Below, piece after piece: positions 35,233-47,110 of a stretch of DNA of 64,000 nt (position 1 is its first letter; every line of letters starts with the position of its first letter). The DNA comes from Pictodentalium vernedei (lineage: Eukaryota; Mollusca; Scaphopoda; Dentaliida; Dentaliidae). The stretch covers positions 256,601,597 to 256,665,596 of the forward strand of contig CM062290.1 in NCBI GenBank assembly GCA_031216915.1, written 5' to 3'. The position numbers and the translations under genes were made by a program. Below the pieces are notes generated by a model. It saw nothing but the letters and a program-made list of their open reading frames with translations, did no database searches and was not told where the DNA came from.

Positions 35233-36246
35233 TTAACCCTCTACCCAACGTAACGGCCAAAACTGATCAGCGCTATTCTCAAAAATCGCCAATTTTTATT
35301 ATTTTTTCATTTTTTTGTCTCAGAACTCGTCCCAACGAGGGGTCATAACCTATGTTGTTGAGACAAAAAATGAAAAAAAAAACAACTTAGTTATTCAAGA
35401 ATTTTTTTGCAAGTGAGTAGTATGTCATGTGCCCGGGTTGGCGGACCACGGTGGGGGGCGGGGGCGGAATTGACGTCATGTCACGTGACCCAGTGACGCC
35501 ATGTTGTATTGCCATGGTAGCCCGCGTGAGCGGCTATGTTGTGACGTCATCGCCATAGTGATACGTGGTGTTAGTGCGCATACGCAGCGCGCGTTGTTAA
35601 GGTGATACGTGTTTCCGTCCTCCATTTTGTATACTGGAGGCCGCCATCTTGGTTTCTATGGTAGCACAGGGTTGCTATGTTACCTAAAACCTTCTTATAG
35701 GACAGGGGAATGTTCGGATGGTATGTTTCCTTATACAAGAGTAATTTTCCGATCCGTAGAATTACCAGAAACAACCCGACTATTTCGAATTCTTTCAGAA
35801 TTCTCTGCTTCTGTCTATCTATGCAATAGTTTTTGTCTACTCGGCTATGTTCGTTTTTCCTGGAGTATACTCTAGTAGAGTAGACAAGCCTATTAAATGG
35901 AACAGCTTTGCTTATTATTGCTATATTTAGATGTTCTGGTTTGTTCTTGTTAGTTCTGACCCTATTCCGAGTACTCTTGTTGTTTCATTTATCTAGCTCA
36001 CCCAATCAGTTCAATTTACTGGCGCTAACTACCAATCAGAATGCTTGATTTTCCTTAATGACGTCACAACCCGTCACAACATGACCGTTCACGCGGGCTA
36101 CCATAACAACACAACATGGCGCTACTGGATCACGTGACATGACGTCACTTCCGGGGTCCCCCACTGGGGTCCCCAACCTGGAGGTGTCCGGGTACATGAC
36201 ATATTACTCAAGTGTAGTCTGCGTTTCATGTTAGGTAAAGGGTTAA
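35233..36246. mobile_element. TTAA MITE family A, copy 7 (host of nested C3)
   Basis: The ends are TTAA CCCTCTACCCAACG (35233) and TTAGGTAAAGGG TTAA (36243-36246). The element is split at its TTGCAAGTG block by a 793-bp family C element. Confidence 0.85.
35416..36208. mobile_element. Foldback element family C, copy C3 (nested)
   Basis: Terminal inverted repeats AGTAGTATGTCATGTGCCCGG and CCGGGTACATGACATATTACT, flanked by the 6-bp duplication CAAGTG (35410-35415, 36209-36214). It carries TGACGTCA (35471-35478), GTCACGTGAC (35480-35489), TGCGCATACGCA near 35575 and a YY1-like CCGCCATCTTGG near 35640, with inverse counterparts at the right end. Confidence 0.88.
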
Positions 36247-37395
36247 TGGTATGAAGACGGAACATCAGTAACTGTTGAGGGAAATGTTACTATAACCCAA
36301 TTATTTGACCAAATAAAAACACACTGTAACATTTCATTTGATTTTGTGGTCCTGAAGGTGAACTTTCATTTTATTAACGAAAATCGATTTCTAAATATTC
36401 TACAACTTCAAATGTGACAGTTTGTTTTGGTTGGAATGAAATATTTAGACGATATGTTGTGGTTCAGAAATAAATTATTTTTTCGTGATGTACTCAAGGC
36501 ACATTTTAAAAATACACTGAAACCTGGCAATGGTTGAATTTCTATGAGCGACTTAACGATGAAGCAGTTGTGCAAATGCGTTATTCGTGAGGGTATTTTC
36601 GTGGCCTCAGATTTCGTCATAACCACGCCGTCGCAAGAGTTTGGTTTTGGTGAATAATACTCCTTCCTGAAAAAATAAAGTTGAAAAAAATGTTTGAGTT
36701 TGGAGAATTGGTTGAGGAATTTGTACAAGGTTGAAACTGGTGTACGAACAATAGTGCAAGATCGGGAGAAATTGTATACTGCTGTTCCTCATTTTCATGT
36801 TTTCGTCTTTGTGATATAATGCCAAGTATTTGGCACACGGTTTTATTCAATCTGGATCATGTGTATGCTCACAGATTTTGCATGGTAGTATCATTACCTC
36901 AAGGCGAATGTGTTCTTGGACAAGGTTAAACCGTCGCCTAATCTAAGGAAATATGATATTAACACCGAGAGGTCCCAACCTGAATAGTATGTACTGAATA
37001 TGGATTTTCTCGGCTTTTTTAAAGCGTTCTGATGAACCCTGTTGATATGTGCTCTTTGGGTTATAAACACAGTTCTAAATTCAAAAAGACAAATTCAAAG
37101 ACAAATTATCACTGGTAAATAGGTAATCAGTTAACGCCTTTACACGAAGGCAGTGAGCACGTGCTTGTCACTCTAAATAAAAGAAACAGTCCACCTCAAA
37201 TACATTATTACTTTATCTATTGAAACGAAGCTTTATACTTTATGACCCACTCTCTTTAGTTGGTGCTTTTCAAATACTTTCACGGTGAATTCATCATGCT
37301 ATTTAGCTTGATAAATGTTCTTTTCGGCTTTAGTGGACCAGATAGTACATTTTCTTTAAAAACAGCAGAATCAAGGGAGATTCCATATATAAAGA
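36247..37395. other. AT-rich stretch without recognised gene
   Basis: Overlapping minus-strand frames at 36408-36850 are AT-rich and lack a recognised domain. Confidence 0.35.
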
Positions 37396-38037
37396 ATATA
37401 CCCAAGGTAGCTTGGTGTATCAAATGTTAACTACGAGTGGTGAAGCTGTGTTTACCGCGAGCCTTTGGCGCACGGGCAACACCACCCCACCACGAGTGGT
37501 GAACATTTGGTACACCAAGCTACTCTAGGTATATTTCATTTATACCATGATCGTCAGATTATTAAGAGTCGCTATTATTTTTTCTCGATTTTACTTAACA
37601 GCAGGCGTATATACGTGCTAATCTGTTTTTGTTTACATGAGCATCGGTGGGCGGTACATCTGCTGTCAATTATATCGCCGAAGCGAAATGCAAAAAGAAA
37701 CAACATAATAACATACTATTTCGAGTTAGGGATGCTTTATTAAAATGAGACAATGCATGTCTGTTAATTTTTGGGATCTTATGAGGTAAACCCATTTAAA
37801 AACGTAATAAATAATTGTCACTTTCATTTCATTCTTCGCGAGGTGAAGTGCGGTAAATTTAGACAAGTTCAAATTCGAGTCGACGTCACCAAAGGTCAAG
37901 GATGTAGTTCTACTGTAGGTGTAAATTTTACCTGTTGAAATTCCATTGCTGGCGTGTTCACCACCGTTGGTGTGTAAAGCTAAAATTTATGTCATAGGCT
38001 TTTCATATATAGTAGATTAGGTAATCATGGTATAAAA
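37396..38037 (+). mobile_element. Foldback-ended MITE family D, copy 2
   Basis: Same layout as 6783-7441. A terminal palindrome (TAGCTTGGTGTATCAAATGTT with its complement ending 37523) is followed by CATGATCGTCAGATTATTAA and an end GATTAGGTAATCATGGTATA. Confidence 0.75.
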
Positions 38038-38324
38038 AGCTCTTATCCACAAATTTACAATATAGTTGGCTTCAGCTATCTTCTTTCCTATTTACCCCTT
38101 GTTCTGTACAAATAACGCATTTTTGTTAAAATATATCCTTTGAAACCACACCCAATACCTACCTAATATGACTGGCAGGTGCGACTGTGATGAGCTTAGT
38201 TAGGCACAAAGACATATCCAGATAAATTTCCATAGTGCTCTGATTATATTTTATAACCAGAATCCCGAAGCAACAAGGGCACAGGCCGCGCATTAGTATT
38301 GGTAGAAAAGAAATAGAAATTTAT

Positions 38325-38672
38325 TCATTTATTAACTGGGGTTTAACGACACCTTCGATAGCTACGATCACCTCGTGTCGGACAGTTTTACGGGTGGAGG
38401 AAGCCGGAGTACCCGGAGAGAACAACCGAGCAACGGCGAGCAACTGCCAGACTCCCCAAAGTACTAACTCTGCACAAGCAGGGCTAGCATTGGTTGAAGA
38501 CAAGTGCATCATCGATGTGCAGTACGTCTTAGTACACAGCGCCACCGTGTTCCCACATGTGCAATCGGGAGGAAGTGCCTTGCCCGACACAGCGCAGTAA
38601 CCCCTGGCAGGGATCGAAACGTGGAGGTTTCAGTTTGGAGTCCAAACCGTAACGACCAAGCCACCGCGCTCA
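38325..38672 (-). mobile_element. tRNA-headed SINE, reverse orientation
   Basis: On the minus strand the head is GAGCGCGGTGGCTTGGTCG, with core segments and a tail GTCGTTAAACCCCAGTTAAT. Reading frames across it are shadows of the SINE. Confidence 0.85.
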
Positions 38673-38717
38673 CGAAAAGGAAATGATGCACGTTAATTCT
38701 ATTCCTTGTTCGACAGG

Positions 38718-38844
38718 AAGATGACACAAGAAAGAATAAATTCTTGAATAACTAAACATTTTCATTTTTTCTCTCCAAAAGAAAGCCAATGGTTCCCTGT
38801 TGGAACGCGTTCTGTGTGCTCGTTCCATTGATGGATATTACCTC
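38718..38844. mobile_element. TTAA MITE family A, copy 8 (fragment)
   Basis: It retains AAATTCTTGAATAACTAAAC, TTTTCATTTTTTCTCTCC and a decayed GTTGGAACGCG/GTGCTCGTTCC centre. It adjoins the family E element. Confidence 0.5.
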
Positions 38845-39086
38845 TTAACCCGTCGTGTATTTTCAAAATATCTTTCATCAAATCTAGTCTTGGCTGCTCT
38901 GAAGCAGACATGACTAGATTTGATAACAAAATTCCCTAAATTTATCTAACGAAATTATTGATCGAAAAGTTCATTCAATTTATATGGGATAAATTTGGTT
39001 AAATGTGCCCAAATTTCACTTTTTTCAGTGGCAAGGGATTTTGTATTCTGGGCAAGAATATCCGCCAGCAGCATATAAAGAGTTAA
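38845..39086. mobile_element. TTAA MITE family E, copy 1
   Basis: TTAA at 38845-38848 and 39083-39086. A hairpin CATCAAATCTAGTC/GACTAGATTTGAT lies near the left end. A reverse copy lies at 53055-53296 with the shared segment GGCACATTTAA. Confidence 0.7.
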
Positions 39087-39199
39087 ACTGCGTTGTTTGT
39101 CAAAAAAATGAAAAATTAGTAAAATTTGAAAGACCGTTTTGTGAGTGGTTCTAGGATATGACTGTACATTAGGTTAAAGTTTAATATGTAAATACTCAC

Positions 39200-39326
39200 C
39201 TTTATTGAGCTTGGAAGACCGGCCCAGAATTCCTTGTGGGGAATCAAGTTCATGCCTTGAGATTCTTTTTTAAATCGTTTATACAGAATCCCAGTTACGA
39301 AATAGACCACCAAGGAGCTCAGAAAC
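39200..39326 (-). CDS. M6PR: M6PR-like exon: transmembrane helix and start of cytosolic tail
   Basis: 127-bp exon with acceptor TTTCTTTATTCAG and donor AAG/GTGAGTA (GT at 39198-39199). The frame encodes a hydrophobic helix (SSLVVYFVTGILY), a basic stop-transfer KRFKK, then GMNLIPHKEFWAGLP. The GM-x-x-(I/F)P-x-x-x-FW pattern just after the membrane helix is the diagnostic cytosolic motif of the cation-dependent mannose-6-phosphate receptor. The first base completes a codon begun in the 52.7 kb exon, and the exon ends in phase 0. The following tail exon, where the acidic/dileucine sorting signal would lie, was not located. Confidence 0.85.
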
Positions 39327-40404
39327 CTGAATAAAGAAACATATGTACGTATATTATTTTCAAAAACACAATGGCTTTTCAAGCCCTCAGATCACAAGAG
39401 GAAGGGTGAGGGGGTGGGTACCCTCAAAATATTCCCCATGGGGGCACCATGTACTTCTCCCCCAAAATAAATAAATAAAACATTAAAAATAAATAGATAA
39501 ATAATTCAATGGTGCACTGATCAAGAAGTGTATGGTGGATTGTGCCCATGTCTCAAATAGAAGCTTATAGGTCGTCACATTTCTGTGCTGTCCTATGCTG
39601 TGCATCAACGGCTCCAACGATGGACATCTTTGTCCCCCCGCATCTCTTATGAAAACCTGCCACGTTATAATTGGTGTACAGATTTATTGGCCTGAATTAG
39701 AACGAAAACGTTAGTGTTGGGAACAATTTGGGGTCATGGGGTTTGAGAACACTATGGCTACGAGTGTTTTATTCTTTTGGAAAATTTAGTGACACAATAA
39801 TCTTTAGAAACTCATTGGTCCCTCAAGCAGTTTATAGATCAAAGTATACAACGAAGTGACTCTTTCCATAAAATTAAAGTTATGTCAGTTTGCTAACGAT
39901 TTATGTTGGGACTTATAAGTTTCTTGTTAAACCTGTATGTTTCTGAAACTTATAGAAACAGCAAGCTATAATTTCCATGGAAATAATACTGATAGAATCT
40001 AGAGTGGCCCACAAAAAACGTCTGCGTCCCAAGTTCCGCTATAGAGAAAATAACATAGAAATTCAGTATTGCTACAAAAAGGCTCGGATAAAAAGTAACC
40101 CTTATAACTACTACTACTAAGCTTTCAAGTTCTGTCAACAGGTTATTAAAGTTTTCAGAGAGAAACAGTTCTGCTTTATGTCATAACCTTATTAACTAAG
40201 TTAATATATCTATGAATATAATAGATTTGTTCTTGTGTGTCTGTTTCATATTTAGCCAGAGGCAAATGCCATTTGTTCATTTTTATATAACTCATTTTTG
40301 TTAAAGCCTACTCGATTCATCTCACCTGCAAAACAATATTACTTTGCAGTAACGGATTGATGGATTATATATAAGTTTCATGTGAAAACGGACGCACCGG
40401 GTGA
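39327..40404. other. Intron sequence of receptor gene, unremarkable
   Basis: AT-rich intron. A poly-CCC/AAATA region at 39390-39510 and small inverted repeats near 39900 are the only structures noticed. Confidence 0.4.
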
Positions 40405-40434
40405 TCCATGTAGGACACTTCATCCCTTGAGTTC

Positions 40435-40555
40435 CAATGTGCTCTATGTGCCAATAGGCACATAGAACACATTGAACTCAGGGGAACCACTTTGTGCCTG
40501 AGTGCTAGAATGTCCTATGTCCCCTATGGGACATAGGGCATTCTAGTACGCAGGT
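40435..40555. repeat. Two adjacent hairpins of the CCTGAGT family
   Basis: Hairpin 40435-40482 (TTGAGTTCCAATGTGCTCTA, loop AATA) and hairpin 40496-40555 (CCTGAGTGCTAGAATGTCCT, loop CTAT). The same family recurs at 43025-43083, 43107-43170 and 63698-63765. Confidence 0.8.
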
Positions 40556-40569
40556 GACGATTTGCTTAT

Positions 40570-40918
40570 CACGGGAGTGCAGTGGCCGCTCACTGGTTAG
40601 AGTATTGAACTTTGAACCGAAAGGTCCACAGTTCGAGCCTGACCAGTGGTAACTGTGTTGTGTCCTTATTCAAGACACTTAATGCCTACGCGGGGAACTG
40701 TGGTGTTGTGTACTAAGGCGTGCTGCGCGTCGATGGTGCACCTCTCCTCAACCAGTGCTAACCCTGCTTGTGTATAATTAGTAGGTTGGGGAGTCTGATA
40801 GTTGCATGCCGTTGCTCAATGATTCTCCCCAGGTGCTTCGGCTTCCTTCAATCGCAAAAACGTTCGACACGAGGTGACACTGGCTGTCGAAAGTGTCGTT
40901 AAAATGCAATAAATAAAT
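40570..40918 (+). mobile_element. tRNA-headed SINE, copy 4
   Basis: The head GTGCAGTGGCCGCTCACTGG and B-box-like CAGTTCGAGCCTG lead into TCAAGACACTTAATGCC and a tail AATGCAATAAATAAATA. Confidence 0.8.
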
Positions 40919-41549
40919 AAAGTTTTACGTTGATAGGGAGAATGAACGATTGTAATAATTAGACTATATGAGTGTGTGCAATGATCGACATTGGTGAAAC
41001 ATAGCTGAAAACTCAAACTTTAGACAAAATATTGCAGTCTAATGCGTCTTTGTGAACTTTTGGCATTTGTTTTCTTCCGTTGGCCAAAATTAAACAGTTT
41101 TGTTTTCAATACATGTAAATGCTGTGCGGTTGTGTGTATCTTGACCCTGTTAAATCGAGGTTAAAAAAGAGAACACTTCATTTTGACAATTTCAAAATGA
41201 AGTTGGTACCTGATGAACGATAGCCGATCAGAGCTTTTAATGAAGCTGAATGTAATAGTGTAGGTAATTCATAGCCAACAGCTATTTTTTAAAAGAGAGA
41301 CAATATTCTGAAGGTAGGACCATTTTCCGGACCAGTTTTACAATATTTGGTCACATTTCTTCAAATATCCATTTTACAAGACTTAGTCACATTCGAAACC
41401 AAAATTTCAATTGTAATGTATCACAGGAAACACTGTTGCTGCAATGTTGGAAGTTATGAAGTTAGGTAATTAAAAAACTAGGCACCTTGAAACAATTTAT
41501 TACAGTGGATTGTTCAGGTTCGGCATCAGTGTTAAACATTGTAGATTCC

Positions 41550-41680
41550 CACGGGAACTCCGGAAGTGAAGCAGTGCTTGTTTACTGTGGTAAATAAGCT
41601 CTATGTTACTGGTAAAATAGGACCCAGTCACGATACCTGGGATGAGAGTCATCTAAAGTGGGTAATATGGGTATAAGAGT
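41550..41680 (+). mobile_element. Unknown-head SINE, head fragment
   Basis: ACGGGAACTCCGGAAGTGAA, GTAAATAAGCTC and ATAGGACCCAGTCACGATAC match the element at 6400. The shared 3-prime tail is not present. Confidence 0.65.
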
Positions 41681-41779
41681 CAATATCAATTTTTGTGCAC
41701 ATTTCAGCTTGTGAATAAATATGAAACTAAAGTTCTCAGTGTTAACCATTTCTATTTAAAATCAAACAAATACAACTTC

Positions 41780-42480
41780 AGTGTAACAAAAATACAAAAA
41801 TGAGAGCTTAATCACTTTATTCCTTTATGTTTGGATGCTTAGAATGTCTGCATTACAAACAAAATGTCCCTACTGTAACAGACATTCTTAATACAAGTAT
41901 TTTTCTCTAAAGTAGAACTGGTTTATCCCTAATGTTTGAATGTGACGTATTGTTAGAGGCTTCAGATATTTAACCCATGTTTGGCAATACATTACGTGTT
42001 TTGGCGTAGCTGTAATAGTTAGAAACCATTTTCTTACAAAATGACTCCTTATCAACATAATAAAACGTTTCCGCGTGTGACAGGCATATCACACCGGTCT
42101 TTGTTGTAAAGTGGTAAATCAGATTTGGCCAACAAAATGACTATTCAGAAAAGTCAATATGGATTTATATGACGATTGGTTTCTAAATATCAATAAGTCG
42201 TGTGTTACACGAATGACATTAATGTTACATGAGAGACAGATATTGTTACACGATATACGACGTCAGCGCAATAGTAAATTTACATTGGTGTAACTAGTGA
42301 TTCTATTACACAAATATCACACGCAGCACTGATCCTATCTTTTCAACGTATTCTATGAATTACACCACAATTATTGGACCATTTATAGAGTCAACACATG
42401 ATTTTCCAAATCCGTATGTTACATTAAATACAAGTGTTACAGGAACGACATATTCTACCTTCTATATGTGCTTTCAACAC
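41780..42480. repeat. TGTAAC/GTTACA-rich stretch, left of repeat-rich gene
   Basis: At least eight short TGTAAC or GTTACA motifs are scattered here (for example near 41787, 41874, 42200, 42218, 42244, 42290, 42417 and 42433). A similar stretch flanks the gene on its other side at about 45775-47110. Confidence 0.45.
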
Positions 42481-42523
42481 CACGAACAAAGGTAATAGGC
42501 ATGTGATATTTAGTAACATACAT

Positions 42524-42747
42524 ACAGTATGGCCATCGTTGACGGGTCACTTTCAACGCATGATCCACGAGGACGATTCAGAGATAATGATCTAGGGCAC
42601 CAAGCAAATTTCCAGCAATGAAGCACCGGGTTGAACCAGGTGCTTCATCAATGGAAATTTAGCTTGGTGCTCTAAAGCATTATCTCTGAATCGTCTCCTT
42701 GAACAAAATGCCCACGTGCAATGTGACCCACCAACGATGGCCTTACT
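42524..42747. repeat. Imperfect palindrome of about 220 bp
   Basis: Outer arms ACAGTATGGCCATCGTTG and CAACGATGGCCTTACTGT. Inner arms GACGATTCAGAGATAATG and CATTATCTCTGAATCGTC. Centre GAAGCACCGGGTTGAACCAGG TGCTTC. The arms show scattered mismatches, so it is older than the one at 33625. Confidence 0.8.
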
Positions 42748-43024
42748 GTATCATAACCTGTAGCGTTGCCTCTTTATGTGTATGTAGCATCTGTACACGT
42801 CGGTCACATCACATTGTTGCACGTTGGATAATTTCGTAATTTCGTTACAGGAGGGACAATTTGTAAGTTTCGTAGTAATAAAAAACGAAAACATGGGCTG
42901 GCCATTGCCATAACAAGTAAGCAAATAAAGCAAACAAATGACATGCACTGACATTCCAAAAATATTTCCAAGAATCTGAGCATTAAAGGAACATGCGCAC
43001 AAAGGACCACACGACATTCCGTCT

Positions 43025-43170
43025 CCTAAGTGCTGGAATGTTCTATGCCCCAGTGGGACATAGAACATTCTAGCGCTCAGGCGAAAATTTGTGACATGAC
43101 CATTTGTCGCCTGAGTTCTAGACGGTGCTATGTCTCACAGGGACATAGAACACTCTAGCACTCAGGCGAC
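43025..43170. repeat. Tandem pair of CCTGAGT-family hairpins
   Basis: Hairpins 43025-43083 and 43107-43170 each have arms like GCTAGAATGTTCTATGTCCC and a short loop. They lie just downstream of the repeat-rich gene. Confidence 0.8.
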
Positions 43171-43280
43171 GCATTGTTAAATGTGGTTAACTCGTTCGAG
43201 ATTGTAAACTAATAATGAATTATGGCGGCAGTACAGACACCTTGTGTAAATGTACCCATCATGAATACCCATATATTCCT

Positions 43281-45623
43281 TTAATGCTCTAGTTTCCTTA
43301 GTAAACAGACCCATAGTTCCTCGTTTATTGCAAAATGAGAACAGGAGCCAGAAATCATTTCTGGTTCCGGTATTACTTGCAATATTTCTTTTTCGTTGTA
43401 CCAAGATATGTCTGTGCATTGCTTCGGCCACACAAAACAGTTGGCACCCTTGGTACCCACACGCCGCATACACTTAACAAAACATTCCGTGCCTTTTCAG
43501 CATATCCTGGGTACAGTGAGTGTTGGTACGTTACCACTACAAACGTATTCAAACAATCTGTCTCTCTAACATATTCCAATTCGTCCTCCCTATCTCCCAT
43601 CTTATCCATATCTGACCGTCCAACCCCTGCCACACTACCACCATTTCTGTTGGTCACAACTTTCTCAGCTATGCTTAGTAAACACTCCAGTACACATTTA
43701 TACACTTCCCCTACTTGTCTAGTCTCGTTCTCACTCGTAAACGACCCCTTTCGGACAACATCGACCTCCGTGCCTACATCTACACCTTTATTCTTGTCCA
43801 ATTGTGCGCACTCTGCCACAACACTATCTCCATCAGTCACAACTTTCTCACCCATGCTGAGTGAACACTCCGATACATGCATATGCACATCGTTTACTTG
43901 TTCGGTCTCATTCTCACACAGACATGATCTTTCTCTAACAACATCGATCTCCATGCTAACATCTACACTTTTACTGTTGCCCAATTGCGCACACTCTGCC
44001 ACAGCACCATCTCCCTCAGTCACTACTTTCTCAACCATGCTCAGTAAACACTCCAGTACATCATTATATACACCTCCGTCTCGTCCAGTCACGTTCTCAC
44101 TCGTAAACGTTCCCTGTCTTATAACATCGACCTCCGTGTCTACATCTCTGCCTTTACTCTCGCCCAAGTGTGTGCACTCTGCTAAAGCACTATCTCCCTC
44201 AGTCACAACTTTCTCACCCATGCTCAGTGAACACTCTGATATATCCATATGCGCATCGCTTACTTGATCAGTCTCATTCTCACATATACATGATATCTCT
44301 CTAACAACATCGACCTCCATGCCACCATCTACCCATTTACTCTCGCATTCTGCTGCAGCACCATCTTCTCCACTCACAACGTTATCACCCATGCTCGTTA
44401 AACACTCCGACACATCTATATACACAGCTCTTACTTGTTCAGCATCGTTCTTACTCATACATGATAACTCCCTAACAACATCAGCCTCCATGCCAGCATC
44501 TACACCTTTAATATCGCTCGACTCTTCACACACTGCTATAACACTACCATCGCTTAAAACCCCGACCCCCGACACAATAAAACTTGACAACGTACCACAC
44601 AACCCAGGCTCCTCTCCTCCAGAATCTGTGACGTGCCTATCACTCTCAACTGTACCCTCATCTAGAGCATTTTGACATGCTGACTTCACCCCCTGTTTCG
44701 CCTTCTTGCCACGCGGTGCCACGATACACTGCTTAACTGACTGACTTACCACTCAACCTAGACTCACCTCCTTCAGACTCTGTGACATGCTCATCACTCT
44801 CCACCAAACCGTCATCTCACACAGTTTTTCATAGACTTCACACCCTGCTTCGCCATCTTACCACGTGGTGCCACGACACGCTGCTTAACTGTTCTCCCGA
44901 CTGACTTATCACTCAACCTAGACTCACCTCCTTCAGACTCTATGACATGCTCATCACTCTCTACCAACCGTCATCTCGCACGGTTTTACATACAGACTTC
45001 ACACCCTGCTTCGTCTTCTTACCACGTGGTGCCACGACACGCTGCTTAACTGTTCTCCCGACTGACTTACCACTCAATCTAGACCCTCCTCCTCTAGACT
45101 CTGTGGCATGCTGATCAATCTCAACCGAACTGTCATCTCGTGCAGTTTCACATGATTCAAATTTGTGGTTCGGGCAAGCAACACCTAAACTTATACTGCA
45201 CGAGCAGCTAACATCTATATAGGATATTGAGCGTGCCTTTGACGACACTATTTGGTGAAACAGCATTGTACCTCGCACTGCATCCATTGTCACATTGTCT
45301 AACAGCTGTTCTCCTTTCATAATGCCATCATCAGATATTAGCATTGTTGTTTTGCCCATGAAACTGACGAATGACTGTGCTGATGTAATATCACTGCCAT
45401 ATTTAACATCATTGTCCGCTTTGCGTTTTATAGCCCCACCAACGGCATCCGGAGTTCCTTTTCCTTGCCCGGGTTCAAAAAAGTTCCAAACAACCTTGCG
45501 AATCCCGAGCTTGAAGGGTTCAACACGCGAGCGCCGGAAACTTTTTCGGGGCTTTTGATGGTCCACCTTCAGAAAAGTTTGAAAAATTGATGTGCGCAGA
45601 TGCGTTTTCCTGGGTTCTGCCAA
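43281..45623 (-). pseudogene. Repeat-rich GKGxPD-motif gene, frameshifted
   Basis: Read in order on the minus strand. The N-terminal part (45623-44961) has a motif I associate with uncharacterised invertebrate proteins: WNFFEPGQGKGTPDAVGG then KRKAD. Next come about three repeats of some 55 codons (KSVGRTVKQRVVAPRGKK ... TESEGGESRLS), broken by small indels near 44980 and 44820. A 459-codon frame (44752-43373) then holds about five acidic repeats of roughly 65 residues (VVTEGD-AVAECAQLG, VDV..EVDVVR). The C-terminal module begins VVVTYQHSLYPG. At an A-run near 43495 the frame slips by one, and the family-like end (CFVWPKQ ... ISWYNEKEILQVIPEP) continues in another frame to 43281. It lies in a receptor intron on the same strand. 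Function is unknown. At least three frame breaks point to a pseudogene or to assembly indels. Confidence 0.6.
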
Positions 45624-45774
45624 TAATTACAACGCTAATTTTCAGTTCCATTTTAGTGATTTTCTCTGTCCGATTTTTTTTCCCTTTTTGCTTTTTGCTG
45701 GGCCCCCTGGGACCCTCCATAGCGCCGCCACTGCTTGAGTTCGAAGTTACATTTACAGATGATTTGCAATACGA

Positions 45775-47110
45775 TAATGTAACATATGGCCTCGCAATGC
45801 TGCAATTTGTGATTCAAACACAGAACCACCCCCTCCCATAATCAGCGAATTGGAATTAACAAACTGGTATGTCATTTAGAGTCATTCTGATATCTCATGT
45901 AACACATTGTGTATTTTATGTAACGAACACACAAGCAGTTTGACTGAAACAAACTAAATCAACATACTTAGCCTTATCTGCCCCATCAGAAGGATGTAAC
46001 ACCTTAGACAATGAAATAAAGACAAATCATAATTTTATTTTAACATGCCAAGTAGTTTTTTAAAAAGTGTCTTTGGTGTAACGAAATTACGTATCCCCTG
46101 AAACTAAACATTAAATGTTATCCCATTTGACGAAAAAGCATTACGTTTGAATAAAACTATTTTGCAGCAAATGTTATTTGACAAAAATGTTTAATAGTTT
46201 CAGCGAATTTCGACTCTATAGTTCGTTTGATGATAAAGGAAAAATGCGTGACAGATGTTTTTCGTCTTTCCAGTAACATTTCCTGTGTTTCCTGTAACGT
46301 GACGTGCACTACATGCAACAAACACATAACCAAGTATCAATATAATACGGGGAAGCAACACAATTAATTATATCTGCCCCATAACATTGAAGAAACACAG
46401 TAAACAAAACACACAGAACTGAATCGTAATTTTATTTTCAAATATGAATAGTATTTACAAAATAAATTGTTTTCTGTAACGACAGAACGTATCCCATGTA
46501 ACGAACATTCATTTGTTATTAGGTTTAATGAAAACCCATTGAGGCTGTGTGTGGGCACAGGAGGTCTTGCCAACAATCTACAAAATGTTCAACAGTTTCC
46601 GCCTTTTTCGACTGATTATTTCACACATTTAGTAGACCAAAATTAATCCCAGATTATATTTGTCTTTCTCGTAACGATTTTTGTCATTAATATAACAATT
46701 TAGGCCGTTACATAAGAGACCGTTACTGGAACTACGCACAGGTCGTCAAATCGTTATACCATAATGATTTCTCCCACCGTGGCGAAGAACATGTGGCCAT
46801 GGAAAGCACTCAGTGGCGGCTGTTCAAAACCATTTTTGTAGCATTGAGACCTCAACTTATGGTGACAAAATTCGCGTTAAGTAACATTTGATACGTCCCT
46901 AAACTGTACGCCCTGGGGTGAACCTGTCTAACGAATACCACTCGCGAATACTTTGACAATTCACTAAACTGCATTTCCTTTCGACCCGTTGACGTCCCGA
47001 TGTTTTAGACAGGATGTGACCTATTTTCATATCGGCAGGGAACTCTTATTTTGCTATGGTAGCTGTTCGTTACAGGAGATACATTGAGTTGGGGTACATA
47101 ATGTAACATT
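45775..47110. repeat. TGTAAC-rich stretch with tandem duplication
   Basis: TGTAAC or its complement recurs at least ten times. Segments of about 300 bp near 45890-46190 and 46290-46600 are diverged direct duplicates (ATCTGCCCCAT, ATAATTTTATTTT-like blocks, CGTATCCC). It flanks the repeat-rich gene opposite 41780-42480. Confidence 0.5.

Noticed and set aside
43335..44267. 310-codon plus-strand frame opposite the repeat-rich gene
   Set aside because: It is Ser/Thr/Pro-rich and repeats in register with the minus-strand coding repeats. The minus strand carries the recognisable modules at both ends, so this is a shadow frame.
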